43,141 nucleotides of DNA from Phocaeicola_A sp964514145 (GCA_964514145.1 CAZEPM010000005.1:1-43141), one strand, 5' to 3'; positions 8,352-17,604 are shown, counted from the first letter of the stretch. Translations and numbers: made by a program. Notes: generated from the sequence alone by a model not told the origin.

Positions 8352-9296
8352 TTAGTCTTGATACGAAGTCAGTTGTTTGAGTGCACTGGTATATTCAGAG
8401 ACTATTTCGTTGATTACTTCGCCGGCAGTCTGTTGCCGATGGAGAAGTGCGGCTACTTGTCCGAGTTCGAGTTCTCCGTTTTCCAGATCTCCTTCGAACA
8501 TTCCACGTTTGGCACGTCCACTGCCAAGCAGTGCGCGTAACTCATCGACTGATGCACCTCTGCGTTCAGCTTCTTTTACTGCTTGTTGGAACGAATTTTT
8601 GACAAGACGGGTGGGCGAGAGTTGTTTCAGTAGCAGACTGGTGTCGCCCTCTTGTAATTGCAGTCCATAGGCTTTGAAGTCGGGATGTGCAGAGCTTTCT
8701 TCGGTCAGTGCAAAACGTGTGCCTATCTGTACGCCTTCGGCTCCGAGTGCCATTGCTGCCAGCATGCCGCGTCCGGTGCCGATTCCGCCGGCGGCTATCA
8801 GTGGAAGGGTGGTGACACTGCGTACGGCGGGAATAAGGCAAAGGGTGGTTGTTTCTTCGCGTCCGTTGTGTCCTCCGGCTTCGAATCCTTCGGCCACAAT
8901 GGCGTCGACTCCAGCTTCTTCGCATTTACGTGCAAAGCGTGATGACGATACAACATGTGCTACCGTGATGCCGTGTTCCTTGAGGTAGGGAGTCCATGTT
9001 TTCGGATTACCTGCCGAAGTGAAAACGATGGGAACATGTTCGTCGGTTACGATGTGCATGATTTCTTCAATTTGCGGATACATCAGAGGGATGTTGACAC
9101 CAAAAGGGCGTGTGGTTGTACTTTTGCATTTGCGGATATGCTCACGCAAGGTTTCGGGATGCATCGAACCGGCTCCTAAAAGTCCAAGTGCACCGGTATT
9201 GCTTACGGCTACTGCGAGCCGCCATCCGCTACACCATACCATACCGCCTTGTATGATGGGATGTTCGATGTGAAAGAGTTTTGTAATTCGGTTCAT
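8352..9296 (-). CDS. FMN-dependent nitronate monooxygenase / FabK-type enoyl-ACP reductase family
   Basis: A 314-aa TIM-barrel flavoprotein of the 2-nitropropane dioxygenase family, which includes nitronate monooxygenases and the enoyl-ACP reductase FabK. The N-terminal HPIIQGGMVW motif, AEGFEAGGHNG with His143, and the FMN-phosphate motif AAGGIGTGRG followed by GAEGVQIGTRF are clear. His143 sits where FabK enzymes carry their catalytic His in an EAGGH context, so reduction of enoyl-ACP is as plausible as nitronate oxidation. Its ATG overlaps the stop of the upstream amidase-like gene (ATGA), implying translational coupling. A PlsC-like acyltransferase in the same operon gives mild support for a lipid role. 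Confidence 0.85.
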   Translation of the reverse strand: MNRITKLFHIEHPIIQGGMVWCSGWRLAVAVSNTGALGLLGAGSMHPETLREHIRKCKSTTTRPFGVNIPLMYPQIEEIMHIVTDEHVPIVFTSAGNPKTWTPYLKEHGITVAHVVSSSRFARKCEEAGVDAIVAEGFEAGGHNGREETTTLCLIPAVRSVTTLPLIAAGGIGTGRGMLAAMALGAEGVQIGTRFALTEESSAHPDFKAYGLQLQEGDTSLLLKQLSPTRLVKNSFQQAVKEAERRGASVDELRALLGSGRAKRGMFEGDLENGELELGQVAALLHRQQTAGEVINEIVSEYTSALKQLTSYQD

Positions 9297-12202
9297 TTGT
9301 GTTGTGTATTAAAAAAGTTGAATGCTCCGGACAAGATGTGCGAACGGCTTTGTTCGTCTGTGATGCTTTCCAAAGGGAATCCAAGGATAAATGTGCGGTA
9401 GTCATCGCCTTTGTAAGCGATACCTGCACTGTAGCGGTAGTCTCCATCGACATAGGCAAACGCGGCGAATGCAGGGGCTACAGCTTCGATGCGGGCAGGT
9501 GCAGGGACTGCATAACTATGTTCGTTGGCCTTACGGTAGATGTGGAAATTGATTCCTGTTCCCATAATTTCGGATGCGGCAGAATAGAGCTGGTTGCCTG
9601 CCGGTGTGTATTTGAGCACTTGTCGGGTAAAGTCGAGATCGGTTGTTCGGTCGAGATGCGAACCGCTAACGATTAGGTTACCTCCTTTTTGGCAGTAGTT
9701 GGTGATGGATTGTTTCATGTTTTCAGAAAAAGGTTGTAACTCTACGCCGAGTATAAGGTCGACAATATCGTAATCGTTTAGCTTGATTTTTCCGCTTTCG
9801 ACGGCTTCGTCGCTGCACGACACGAATGAGTAGTTCGGATTGGCTGCATGAAAGGCTTTCCCGTGCAGATAAGGATAATCGAAGGTATTGCCGGCAATCA
9901 TTTGTCCTTCCCACGTGTCGTTGCTATATCCTAATCCGTTTTCGGTTTCTTTGCCAAGTCCGTCTTTATGGAAATAGGTTTGCTCGCCGCAATAGGCCGG
10001 TGTGTATCCATAGGGGACTCCCGGATCTTCTCTAAGGTTGAATCCTTGCAAGTTGAGTGTTTCTACGATGGCAGGAGCACTTAACCGGTCGAATCCGTTG
10101 ACGATAAGGATTTCTCCTTCACTTTGCACAGCCTGATAGGCCGTCAGTATTTCGGATGGGAAACTTTCGCCACCCTTGTTGACCGCAGTAACCTTGAAAC
10201 TATAAATTATTCCGGGTTCCAGTTGTTTGGTTAACGAAGTGGTGTTTACGAGTTCTCCATTGTCAAAACCTCCGTCTCCGATACGTGTGTAGACAACATA
10301 GTTTTCGGCTTTAGCCGTAGGCTCTAGCGGATCGATTGTCGGAGTCCATGACAGTTCTACGGTGCCGTCTTCCCCTCTGAATCGGATTGCAAAATGCTCA
10401 ATGGGGAGTGGTTGGACGGTATATGTTCGTCCGTGCATAATGGCTTCGTATTTCAGAATAGATTTGTAAACAGACCGTGCAACCGTGAATTTGAAGTGTG
10501 GGTCGTGTCCGAGTTTCATGTCTTGGAAGTTTTGGTGTGAAAGGGTCTCAAGAATCATGGAGGGTATGGCAGGCAGACGTGTTTCGCTGTAGTTTCGGTT
10601 CCACATTTGTCTGCGGTGCCAGTTGATGTTGTGTGTTGCGCTAATGTCTCGTTGCAATCCTGTTAATACCATGTCTGTCAAATCGCGTGAGGCATAGCGC
10701 GATATGCCTGTTGCTAACTTTCCATTGTTATAGTTAGTGGTATAGATGCCGAGTGTTCCTACAAATCCGTCTTCTTCATCAATGCCTGCGTCGCTATGTA
10801 TGGCAATGTTTAAGTCTAACGGAACTTTTAATCCTTTTTCGTCCGGATTGTAAATAGATCCGCCGGATAAGTAGTTAATGATATGAGAGCGTGCGTTAAT
10901 GTCGTCTGTATAATCATTTTCACCTTTGGATGGCGAATAGACTTCGTAGGGCAGACCACTCCATTGTGCTTGATAGCGTGCTCCCTCCAAATAGCGTGGC
11001 ATGCCGCTGACTGTTTCGGTTTCCGGGGTAGTTCCGCGTGCAATATTTCCCATTCCACCACCGAAACGCACGGCATCCGCACAGACAATGCCAGCTTGTT
11101 TGCTTTGGGTTGTGAGAACTACTTTACAACTGTCGCTAACTCCTTGTGCAAAGTCGAATGTGCCGAGATAAACCCATGTGCTTCCGCCCATTTGCTGATT
11201 GACACTGAATGTTGTGATTCCTCCTTTGTGGTAGACGAGATAATGGGCATCTGGAATGCTTTCCGGAAAAGTCTGATAGCTGACATACACGGCATATCGC
11301 CCAGTCTCCGGAATATTGGGAGTCCATTGTGCTAAGGTTTCTTCTTGATTGCGGTTACTTGCCCGTGCAATGCGTGCAGTGCCTGCAATAAATGGATTCT
11401 CTCCGTCTGAGTATTGTTGTTTTAGGTGGGCAAAACCTTTGATTGGACTAGTCTGCCAGAGGTTTTGTGGATTTTGTCCTTCAGCGTATATAGAGCCTTG
11501 TGAACTTATGTCAGAGTCTACAATAACTTCATTCCGTTGCCAGTCGCGTTCACGGGGAGTAAATACGACAGCACCTGCATTTTCGAGCATTGGGATGAGA
11601 TAGGGAACAACGAATGTTTGTGTAAAAAGATCTTCCGTCGTGCAAAACAAACGTGGTCGCTGCCACATCCATTTGCAACTGTCTTGTTTGAAAAAACGTC
11701 CGTGACTTTGCCAAAGGGAAATATGTTCGTTGGTTAATCCTTTCGGACAGGTATATGGGCGTGAGAGATTTTTTACCCAAGGCTCATGCGTATAGTCAAT
11801 GTCTTTCCATGTCCGTTTTTCGTCATACTCCTTAACGTTTCGCAGAGCGTTGGGTATTAGTTCCTCAATGGGTTGGTCATCAGCGTAAATGGTCAGTTTA
11901 TAATAATTATAAGGACCCGGTAAGATTTGTTTGACAGATCGGTATATTGCTTTTACGTTTTCAGGAGTAAAGGGTTGGCAGCCGAAGTTTGTGCTTACAT
12001 AAATTTCCAGTGTTCGTTTGTTGGTATTGATTCTAGTGGTTCTGAGACGAGATTTTCCGATTTCAGCCATTGAGGTTGAATAGTTGTTGAAGAAGGTATT
12101 GAGTCTTTTTTCAACTGTACGGTTGGCTCTTTGCGCTAGCATATCGGGCGAATTGCTAATAAAAAAAACGCTCAAGATGAAAAGCAGATATAGTCTGTTC
12201 AT
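9293..12202 (-). CDS. Exported amidase-like protein with inserted golvesin-type domain, FN3 and C-terminal domain
   Basis: A 969-aa secreted or periplasmic protein with a signal peptide (1-23, cleavage near MLAQ). The core looks like a zinc N-acetylmuramoyl-L-alanine amidase (Amidase_3 type) split by an insertion. The likely Zn ligands are His167 (QSHGR), Glu190 (TTEDLF) and His469 (NIAIHSDAG), with catalytic Glu552 (SMILETLSHQN). Between the two halves is a beta-rich domain (about 275-382) resembling the golvesin C-terminal domain of proteins often called xanthan lyase. A fibronectin type III domain (about 598-690) and a C-terminal alpha/beta domain (697-969) follow. It most likely acts on peptidoglycan; the xanthan lyase name would be misleading. 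It lies between a PlsC-like gene (3 nt) and the NMO/FabK gene (4-nt overlap). Confidence 0.8.
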   Translation of the reverse strand: MNRLYLLFILSVFFISNSPDMLAQRANRTVEKRLNTFFNNYSTSMAEIGKSRLRTTRINTNKRTLEIYVSTNFGCQPFTPENVKAIYRSVKQILPGPYNYYKLTIYADDQPIEELIPNALRNVKEYDEKRTWKDIDYTHEPWVKNLSRPYTCPKGLTNEHISLWQSHGRFFKQDSCKWMWQRPRLFCTTEDLFTQTFVVPYLIPMLENAGAVVFTPRERDWQRNEVIVDSDISSQGSIYAEGQNPQNLWQTSPIKGFAHLKQQYSDGENPFIAGTARIARASNRNQEETLAQWTPNIPETGRYAVYVSYQTFPESIPDAHYLVYHKGGITTFSVNQQMGGSTWVYLGTFDFAQGVSDSCKVVLTTQSKQAGIVCADAVRFGGGMGNIARGTTPETETVSGMPRYLEGARYQAQWSGLPYEVYSPSKGENDYTDDINARSHIINYLSGGSIYNPDEKGLKVPLDLNIAIHSDAGIDEEDGFVGTLGIYTTNYNNGKLATGISRYASRDLTDMVLTGLQRDISATHNINWHRRQMWNRNYSETRLPAIPSMILETLSHQNFQDMKLGHDPHFKFTVARSVYKSILKYEAIMHGRTYTVQPLPIEHFAIRFRGEDGTVELSWTPTIDPLEPTAKAENYVVYTRIGDGGFDNGELVNTTSLTKQLEPGIIYSFKVTAVNKGGESFPSEILTAYQAVQSEGEILIVNGFDRLSAPAIVETLNLQGFNLREDPGVPYGYTPAYCGEQTYFHKDGLGKETENGLGYSNDTWEGQMIAGNTFDYPYLHGKAFHAANPNYSFVSCSDEAVESGKIKLNDYDIVDLILGVELQPFSENMKQSITNYCQKGGNLIVSGSHLDRTTDLDFTRQVLKYTPAGNQLYSAASEIMGTGINFHIYRKANEHSYAVPAPARIEAVAPAFAAFAYVDGDYRYSAGIAYKGDDYRTFILGFPLESITDEQSRSHILSGAFNFFNTQHK

Positions 12203-12205
12203 AGA

Positions 12206-12763
12206 TTATTCAATCTCTCCTATGGTGAATTTGTCAGGATATTTCCCTTTGAATCCCTTAAAATATAGTTTGATTTCACGCATTTCTTTTTCGATGTCTC
12301 CTGTCGGCCATACTTCTTTGGTCATCGTAATGCACTTGCGTGAATAGTCAATTCCTACTAGAATGATAGGTATCTGTGCTTGTAATGCGATGTAATAGAA
12401 TCCTCTCTTCCAATGTTCGTTAGCCGAACGTGTTCCTTCCGGAGTGATTGCTAAATGAAAAAATTGATGCTTTTGAACTTGTAAAATCATTTGTTCTACT
12501 AGTGCATCTTTTTTGTTTCGATTTACTGGAATACCGCCCATCCATCGGAAAAGAGTCCCTAATGGTTCGAAAAACCATTCTTTTTTCATCATGAAAAAGG
12601 CTTTACGTCCGATAGCTTCATAAAAAAGCTTTCCAATAATCAAGTCCCAATTTGTCGTATGTGGAGCTGCACATAGAATGTATTTATCATAATTAGGGAC
12701 GGAGACGTTATATCTCCATCCCAGTATGCGATGATAAATAAAGTGACAAATGGCTTGTTTCAT
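12206..12763 (-). CDS. PlsC-like 1-acyl-glycerol-phosphate acyltransferase family protein
   Basis: A small (185 aa) acyltransferase of the PlsC/LPLAT family, which moves acyl groups onto lysophospholipid-type acceptors at the inner membrane face. The catalytic HX4D motif is HTTNWD (35-40) and the substrate motif is TPEGTRS (107-113). The GGIPVNRNK segment (about 76-84) matches the third block. It is shorter than full PlsC and lacks an N-terminal membrane hairpin, so the acceptor is uncertain; ornithine-lipid or other acyl acceptors are possible. It is second in a four-gene minus-strand operon, 9 nt after the small conserved gene and 3 nt before the amidase-like gene. Confidence 0.87.
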   Translation of the reverse strand: MKQAICHFIYHRILGWRYNVSVPNYDKYILCAAPHTTNWDLIIGKLFYEAIGRKAFFMMKKEWFFEPLGTLFRWMGGIPVNRNKKDALVEQMILQVQKHQFFHLAITPEGTRSANEHWKRGFYYIALQAQIPIILVGIDYSRKCITMTKEVWPTGDIEKEMREIKLYFKGFKGKYPDKFTIGEIE

Positions 12764-12772
12764 AATGCATAG

Positions 12773-13048
12773 TTAATTCAGTTGTGCAATTTCGTCTACG
12801 ATTATTTCTGCCTGCTTGATAAAGTCTTGTTGTAGTTTCTTGTAAGAACCTTTGATGTTTCCTGGTTCCGGATGATTTATCCGTTTGAGCATTTCGTCTT
12901 GCAAGGTTAAGACCTTGCACATGAGTTCCGTTGTTTTCTCGTTTTCAGTGTTGGAGAGAGATCTTTGGAGGACAATGCATTCTGTTAAAAGTTCACCACA
13001 TATATAACTGATAGTTTTCTTTAAAGCTCTTTTGTTTGCCATATTCAT
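12773..13048 (-). CDS. Small conserved Bacteroidales protein of unknown function
   Basis: About 91 aa beginning MNMANKRALKKT; the start could equally be the second Met (13042, MANKRALKKT). The longer reading from 13117 is rejected because the likely -7 box (13083-13090) lies downstream of that codon. The protein is predicted all-helical, begins with a basic segment and has several scattered cysteines. It contains NHPEPGN, followed by a helix ending in EIIVDEIAQLN. I recognise it as a family conserved in Bacteroidales but know no function. It heads the operon with the acyltransferase, amidase-like and NMO/FabK genes and diverges from pfp. Confidence 0.7.
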   Translation of the reverse strand: MNMANKRALKKTISYICGELLTECIVLQRSLSNTENEKTTELMCKVLTLQDEMLKRINHPEPGNIKGSYKKLQQDFIKQAEIIVDEIAQLN

Positions 13049-13082
13049 AGATTTTATAGTTAATACTTGTTGTATTTTCACG

Positions 13083-13090
13083 TAAAGATA
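13083..13090 (-). promoter_or_regulatory. Probable -7 box of the four-gene minus-strand operon
   Basis: On the minus strand this reads TATCTTTA, one base off TAnnTTTG. It lies about 35 nt before the chosen ATG at 13048 and would head the operon running to 8352. Confidence 0.4.
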
Positions 13091-13180
13091 GATATATTTC
13101 AGAAAAATCAACGACATTTGCTATAACTTATAACGAAAGTTAATATTTAGTTGCCTCTTAATCATTTAAATTTTTATAGT

Positions 13181-14827
13181 ATGACAAAAACATTAAGTGC
13201 ATTACAACGAGCTAGAACTTCATACCGCCCTAGACTCCCTAAAGCATTGCAGGGAACTGTAACAGTGGAAGAGATCGGAGCAACGAAATCAGTTGCAGAT
13301 CAACAAGAAATTAAAGCATTATTTCCCCATACGTATGGCATGCCAATCCTTCGTTTTAAGAAAGGCGAAGAGAAGTTTTCTGTTCCGATGAATGTAGGAG
13401 TGATTTTGTCTGGCGGACAAGCACCGGGAGGGCATAATGTCATTGCCGGATTATTTGATGGACTTAAACGGTTGAATCCTGATAGTCGTCTGTTTGGTTA
13501 CATCTTAGGCCCGGGTGGATGGGTAGAACATAATTGTATTGAATTGACACCGGCAATTATAGATGAGTATCGCAATACGGGAGGTTTTGATATGATTGGA
13601 TCCGGACGCACAAAGTTGGAGAAAGAAGAACAGTTTGAAAAAGGGCTGGCTGGGATGAAAGAGTTAAATATCAAAGCGTTGGTTATTATCGGCGGTGATG
13701 ACTCTAATACTAATGCTTGTATATTGGCAGAATATTTTGAAGCCAAGAAAGCTGGTGTGCAAATTATTGGCTGTCCTAAAACTATTGATGGTGATCTGAA
13801 GAATGAATGGATTGAAACATCGTTTGGATTTGATACAGCTTGTAAGGTTTACTCGGAATTGATCGGAAATGTACAAAGAGACTGCAAATCGTCGCGTAAA
13901 TATTGGCACTTCATAAAAGTGATGGGACGTTCGGCTTCACACATCGCACTAGAGTGTGCGTTACAAACACAACCGAATGTATGCATTATCTCGGAAGAAG
14001 TAAAAGCCAAGTGTGCTACATTGGATGATATTGTTACCTATATCGCTAAAATCGTAGCAGAACGAGCGACAGAAGGAAATAATTTCGGTTCTGTTATCAT
14101 TCCTGAAGGACTGATTGAATTTATACCTGCAATGAAAATCCTGATAGAAGAGTTGAATGATATTTTGGTGGAGCATATGGAATATGCCGATATTCCTAAA
14201 TCTAACCAATATTCTTGGATATTGGCTCATTTAACTCCGGATAGTGCATCCTTATTCGAAAGTTTGCCGGTCGAGTTAGCTTTGGAATTGACTTTAGATA
14301 GAGATCCGCATGGAAATGTGCAGGTATCGATGATACAAACCGAGAAATTGTTGGCCGAGATGGTAGGTGACAAACTTGAGACGTGGAAAGCTGAAGGAAA
14401 ATACGTTGGAATATATAATTATCAAAACCATTTCTTTGGTTATGAAGGTCGTTGTGCTGCACCTACAAATTTCGATTCCAATTATTGTTATGCATTAGGA
14501 TATACAACAGCTTACCTGATTGGAAAAGGTAAAACGGGATATATGGCTTGTGTTAGTAACACGGCAGCACCAGCTGAAGAATGGATTGCAGGCGGTGTGC
14601 CTTTGACTTCTATGTTAGATATGGAGCGTCGTAATGGAAAACGTAAACCTGTAATTCGTAAAGCCTTGGTTGATTTAGAAGGAACTCCTTTCCAGACTTT
14701 TGTCGCGAACAGGGCACAATGGGCTTTAAGCTCTAATTATATCTATCCGGGAGCAATTCAGTACTTTGGCCCTTCTGAAGTATGCGATCAACCGACGATT
14801 ACGCTTCGTTTGGAACAAGGAAGATAA
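13181..14827 (+). CDS. pfp: Pyrophosphate--fructose 6-phosphate 1-phosphotransferase
   Basis: The enzyme reversibly phosphorylates fructose-6-phosphate using pyrophosphate instead of ATP. The ATG at 13181 gives 548 aa, the long plant-beta/Bacteroides form; an upstream TTG at 13151 is unlikely. PPi specificity is readable: GGDDSNTNA (171-179) has the second Asp where ATP enzymes have Gly, and PKTIDGDL (199-206) has Lys where ATP enzymes have Gly. Also present are LSGGQAPGGHN (77-86) and MGRSASHIALE (248-258) for sugar-phosphate binding. It stands alone, divergent from the lipid/wall operon, and ends in an intrinsic terminator. With glucokinase and GapA in the same window it points to PPi-based glycolysis. 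Confidence 0.96.
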   Translation: MTKTLSALQRARTSYRPRLPKALQGTVTVEEIGATKSVADQQEIKALFPHTYGMPILRFKKGEEKFSVPMNVGVILSGGQAPGGHNVIAGLFDGLKRLNPDSRLFGYILGPGGWVEHNCIELTPAIIDEYRNTGGFDMIGSGRTKLEKEEQFEKGLAGMKELNIKALVIIGGDDSNTNACILAEYFEAKKAGVQIIGCPKTIDGDLKNEWIETSFGFDTACKVYSELIGNVQRDCKSSRKYWHFIKVMGRSASHIALECALQTQPNVCIISEEVKAKCATLDDIVTYIAKIVAERATEGNNFGSVIIPEGLIEFIPAMKILIEELNDILVEHMEYADIPKSNQYSWILAHLTPDSASLFESLPVELALELTLDRDPHGNVQVSMIQTEKLLAEMVGDKLETWKAEGKYVGIYNYQNHFFGYEGRCAAPTNFDSNYCYALGYTTAYLIGKGKTGYMACVSNTAAPAEEWIAGGVPLTSMLDMERRNGKRKPVIRKALVDLEGTPFQTFVANRAQWALSSNYIYPGAIQYFGPSEVCDQPTITLRLEQGR

Positions 14828-14861
14828 TATGCAGGAAAATCCATAAATTTTTAAGCACTAA

Positions 14862-14900
14862 AAAGGCGTCTTCATCAAACGAACGACGCCTTTCTATGTT
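14862..14900 (+). terminator. Intrinsic terminator after pfp
   Basis: AAAGGCGTC (14862-14870) pairs perfectly with GACGCCTTT (14885-14893) across a 14-nt loop, followed by a T-rich stretch. A smaller hairpin, TAGGAA...TTCCTA, follows near 14933-14950 and has no clear role. Confidence 0.8.
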
Positions 14901-15079
14901 TTAACGGTGCTTCTTAACCACGTGTGTATATGCTAGGAACCGATTTCCTAAAGCATGGTAAAATTTTCAAGTAAGAGGCCACTCTTGAGATCTTGCAATG
15001 ACTAAATAGGAGAATCTTCTGAAAATGTTTATGATGTACGATGACATTTTGTAATGCTGTTAATTAACTAGGAACCTTT

Positions 15080-16006
15080 ATGGTTACAAAGATTACCCCA
15101 AAAAAGACGAGTAGTAAAAAAGGATTGGTAAAGACATCACGAAAGCGGACGACTGTTTCTCGAAAGGAGAAAAATCGTACAAGTCGTCGACGTCCGATGC
15201 CTAATAAGTCTATTCGTAAGACTTTTCCGTGGTGGAAAGAAACCCCACGATGGGTGTTGTGGGTTGTTACAGGATTACTTGCCATAGCTTATGGAGCTTA
15301 TTTTTATTTCTATCAATTACAACCATATTTCTATCGTTGGGAATACGGAAATACGTATGCAGGTAAACCGGTAGTACATGGCATTGATATCTCGCATCAT
15401 CAGGGAAAGATAAACTGGGAGCATTTGGCAAAGGCAAGCAAAGAGGGCTTGGGCATACATTTTGTTTTTATAAAAGCTACCGAAGGTGCAGATTGGTTGG
15501 ACTCTTCTTTTTGTGAAAATCTTCGTCAGGCACGTATGAGCGGATTGCTGTGTGGCGTATATCATTTTTTTAATCCTGCATCTTCTGCAGAACATCAGGC
15601 TGATTTTTTCATTAGTCAAGTAAAACTTACGCCCAACGATCTTCCTCCGGTGCTAGATGTAGAACGGAGAGGTAGTTATAGTGCTGATTCTCTAAGGATG
15701 GAAGTAAAAACTTGGTTACGAAAGATAGAAGACTACTATGGAGTAAAACCGATATTATATGCATCCTATAAATTTAAGGAACAGTATTTAAATGATTCTT
15801 TATTCAATACCTATCCATTTTGGATAGCTCATTATTATGTGGATTCTCTGTCATATTCCGGCGAATGGACTTTCTGGCAACATACAAATAGAGGTCGATT
15901 GCCCGGTATAGACGGATATGTGGACATGAATGTGTATAACGGCGATTTGTCTTCATTGCGTCGGATAACTCTCCAAAGCGAGAGCCTATATGCAGGGCAA
16001 GAATAG
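15080..16006 (+). CDS. Membrane-anchored GH25 lysozyme (muramidase)
   Basis: A 308-aa protein with a strongly basic cytoplasmic N-terminus (about 48 residues, more than a third Lys/Arg), one transmembrane helix (about 57-80) and an external GH25 domain (about 97-295). GH25 enzymes cut the MurNAc-GlcNAc bond of peptidoglycan. The first catalytic-site strand is GIDISHHQG with Asp103, and the second is PPVLDVE with Asp193 and Glu195. WTFWQHT and IDGYVDMNVY near the end complete the family pattern. Topology is type II, placing the enzyme in the periplasm tethered to the inner membrane. It suggests wall remodelling, not phage lysis; no phage genes are adjacent. Confidence 0.9.
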   Translation: MVTKITPKKTSSKKGLVKTSRKRTTVSRKEKNRTSRRRPMPNKSIRKTFPWWKETPRWVLWVVTGLLAIAYGAYFYFYQLQPYFYRWEYGNTYAGKPVVHGIDISHHQGKINWEHLAKASKEGLGIHFVFIKATEGADWLDSSFCENLRQARMSGLLCGVYHFFNPASSAEHQADFFISQVKLTPNDLPPVLDVERRGSYSADSLRMEVKTWLRKIEDYYGVKPILYASYKFKEQYLNDSLFNTYPFWIAHYYVDSLSYSGEWTFWQHTNRGRLPGIDGYVDMNVYNGDLSSLRRITLQSESLYAGQE

Positions 16007-16077
16007 CTTCTTAAGTATTCTGATGCTAAAATAAATTAAAATCTACTCTACTTTCAGAATGGGCGATGTTATCTATG

Positions 16078-16085
16078 TATATTTG
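16078..16085 (+). promoter_or_regulatory. -7 box of the CNNM/CorC-type gene
   Basis: TATATTTG matches TAnnTTTG. Transcription would begin near 16092, leaving a leader of about 17 nt before the ATG at 16109. A weak -33 candidate (TTTC at 16052) is present. Confidence 0.55.
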
Positions 16086-16108
16086 TCAGCATTTGATAAA
16101 TATACGCA

Positions 16109-17398
16109 ATGGATGAAATTTTTATAATTCTTTTTCTTATCATATTGAATGGAATTTTCTCAATGTCGGAGGTAGCCGTCATTTCTGCACGCAAATCAAA
16201 ATTAAATCAGGATGTTAAGACAGGAAGTAGATCAGCTCGTATAGCGCTTAAATTAGCTAATGAGCCGGATTGGTTTCTTTCGACTATCCAAATAGGTATA
16301 ACCTTAATCGGTATCCTTACTGGTATATATTCGGGTGATGCGCTTGCTGGAGATTTTTCAAAGGTACTTGAAGATTGGGGAATGAATCCTGCTTATGCTT
16401 ACCAGGTAGGGCAAGTGCTGATAATTGTCGCTGTAACCTTTGTAACGATTATTTTTGGTGAGCTAGTACCTAAACGGATCGGTTTGGCTTTGGCAGACCG
16501 TGCGGCACGTATCATTGCAATCCCAATGTACTTCCTTTCGAAATTAGCTATGCCGTTTGTATGGATACTTTCCAATACGACATTTATATTGGTAAAAATT
16601 TTGGGAATCGACAAGCATGAAAGTAAAGTAACGGAAGATGAAATTCGCTCGATGATTCAAGAAGGAACCGAATCCGGCGAAGTGCAAGAGGTAGAACAAG
16701 ATATTATGGAGCGTGTATTTGTTTTAGGTGACTTGAAAGTATCTTCCATTATGACCCATCGTATGGATCTTGTTGTGCTTGATGTTGACATGACGGCTGA
16801 AGAAATAGAAAAAATTATCCAAGAAAATCTTTATGAGGCCTATCCGGTAGTAGATGGAGACATGGATCGTGTCAAGGGACTTATTACATTGAAAGACTTG
16901 ATTCTTACACTACATCGCTCGGATTTTTGTTTGGCCGAAGTATTAAAGCCAAGTACCTTTTTTCCTGAAACAATGTCTGTTTATAAAGCTCTAGAGCAAA
17001 TGAAACAAAAACGCATCAGCCGTGCGTTAGTATGCGATGAATTCGGAAGTTTATGCGGATTGGTTACGTTAAAAGATATATTGGAGGGTTTGGTCGGATC
17101 TATTGATGAACCTCAAGAGGAAGCCGATATTGTAGAATGTAAAGATGGTACATTATTGGTTAATGGACAATGTCCTTTTTATGACTTTTTGGCTTATATT
17201 GATCTTGAAGAATTATATGTTCCCAATCAATATTCTACGGTGGGTGGATTAATGATTGATTTGCTGGAACATATACCGACAGAAGGGGAATCAATTAACT
17301 GGAATGGATATACTTTTGAAGTCGTAGATATGGATGGTATTCGTATTGATAAAATATTGGTTACAGCCCCACCAGAAGAAAAGACAGATGAAGATTAG
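16109..17398 (+). CDS. Hemolysin-type/CorC membrane protein (DUF21-CBS-CorC_HlyC)
   Basis: A 429-aa inner-membrane protein of the CNNM/CorC family, linked to Mg2+ or Co2+ efflux. The DUF21 region (about 1-190) has transmembrane segments beginning MDEIFIILFL and the motif FGELVPKRIGL. Two CBS domains (about 205-330) follow after the linker EDEIRSMIQEG, and the C-terminal CorC_HlyC domain covers about 345-425 (VNGQ, VGGLM). The hemolysin label in databases is historical; transport or its regulation is the better reading. It is transcribed alone and converges on the DUF3352-like gene. Confidence 0.92.
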   Translation: MDEIFIILFLIILNGIFSMSEVAVISARKSKLNQDVKTGSRSARIALKLANEPDWFLSTIQIGITLIGILTGIYSGDALAGDFSKVLEDWGMNPAYAYQVGQVLIIVAVTFVTIIFGELVPKRIGLALADRAARIIAIPMYFLSKLAMPFVWILSNTTFILVKILGIDKHESKVTEDEIRSMIQEGTESGEVQEVEQDIMERVFVLGDLKVSSIMTHRMDLVVLDVDMTAEEIEKIIQENLYEAYPVVDGDMDRVKGLITLKDLILTLHRSDFCLAEVLKPSTFFPETMSVYKALEQMKQKRISRALVCDEFGSLCGLVTLKDILEGLVGSIDEPQEEADIVECKDGTLLVNGQCPFYDFLAYIDLEELYVPNQYSTVGGLMIDLLEHIPTEGESINWNGYTFEVVDMDGIRIDKILVTAPPEEKTDED

Positions 17399-17604
17399 CC
17401 ACTAGGAGAGTTAACTTGGATCAGGAATAAGATTTATTTCGTGATCTATGTCTCAAAGAAAGTTCATAACGTAGAAGAAGCAGTAATGTTCTTCAGTTCT
17501 GAACAATATAGATAGACATGCTTACCGAAATGGTGAAAAAACGGATGTTGGCAAACATCGTAACCTATTTGCCAGAGATAATGGGAGAGAGGAATAGGAA
17601 TAGG
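17399..17604. other. Convergent spacer without a clear gene
   Basis: 206 bp between two convergent genes. It holds a weak GAAGAA/TTCTTC hairpin (17474-17494) and short repeats (AGGAAT, TTAGGT) near 17590-17620. No gene or strong terminator was recognised. Confidence 0.3.

Noticed and set aside
15080..16006. Phage endolysin reading of the GH25 gene
   Set aside because: No holin, portal, tail or integrase genes nearby; the protein has its own membrane anchor and sits among housekeeping genes.
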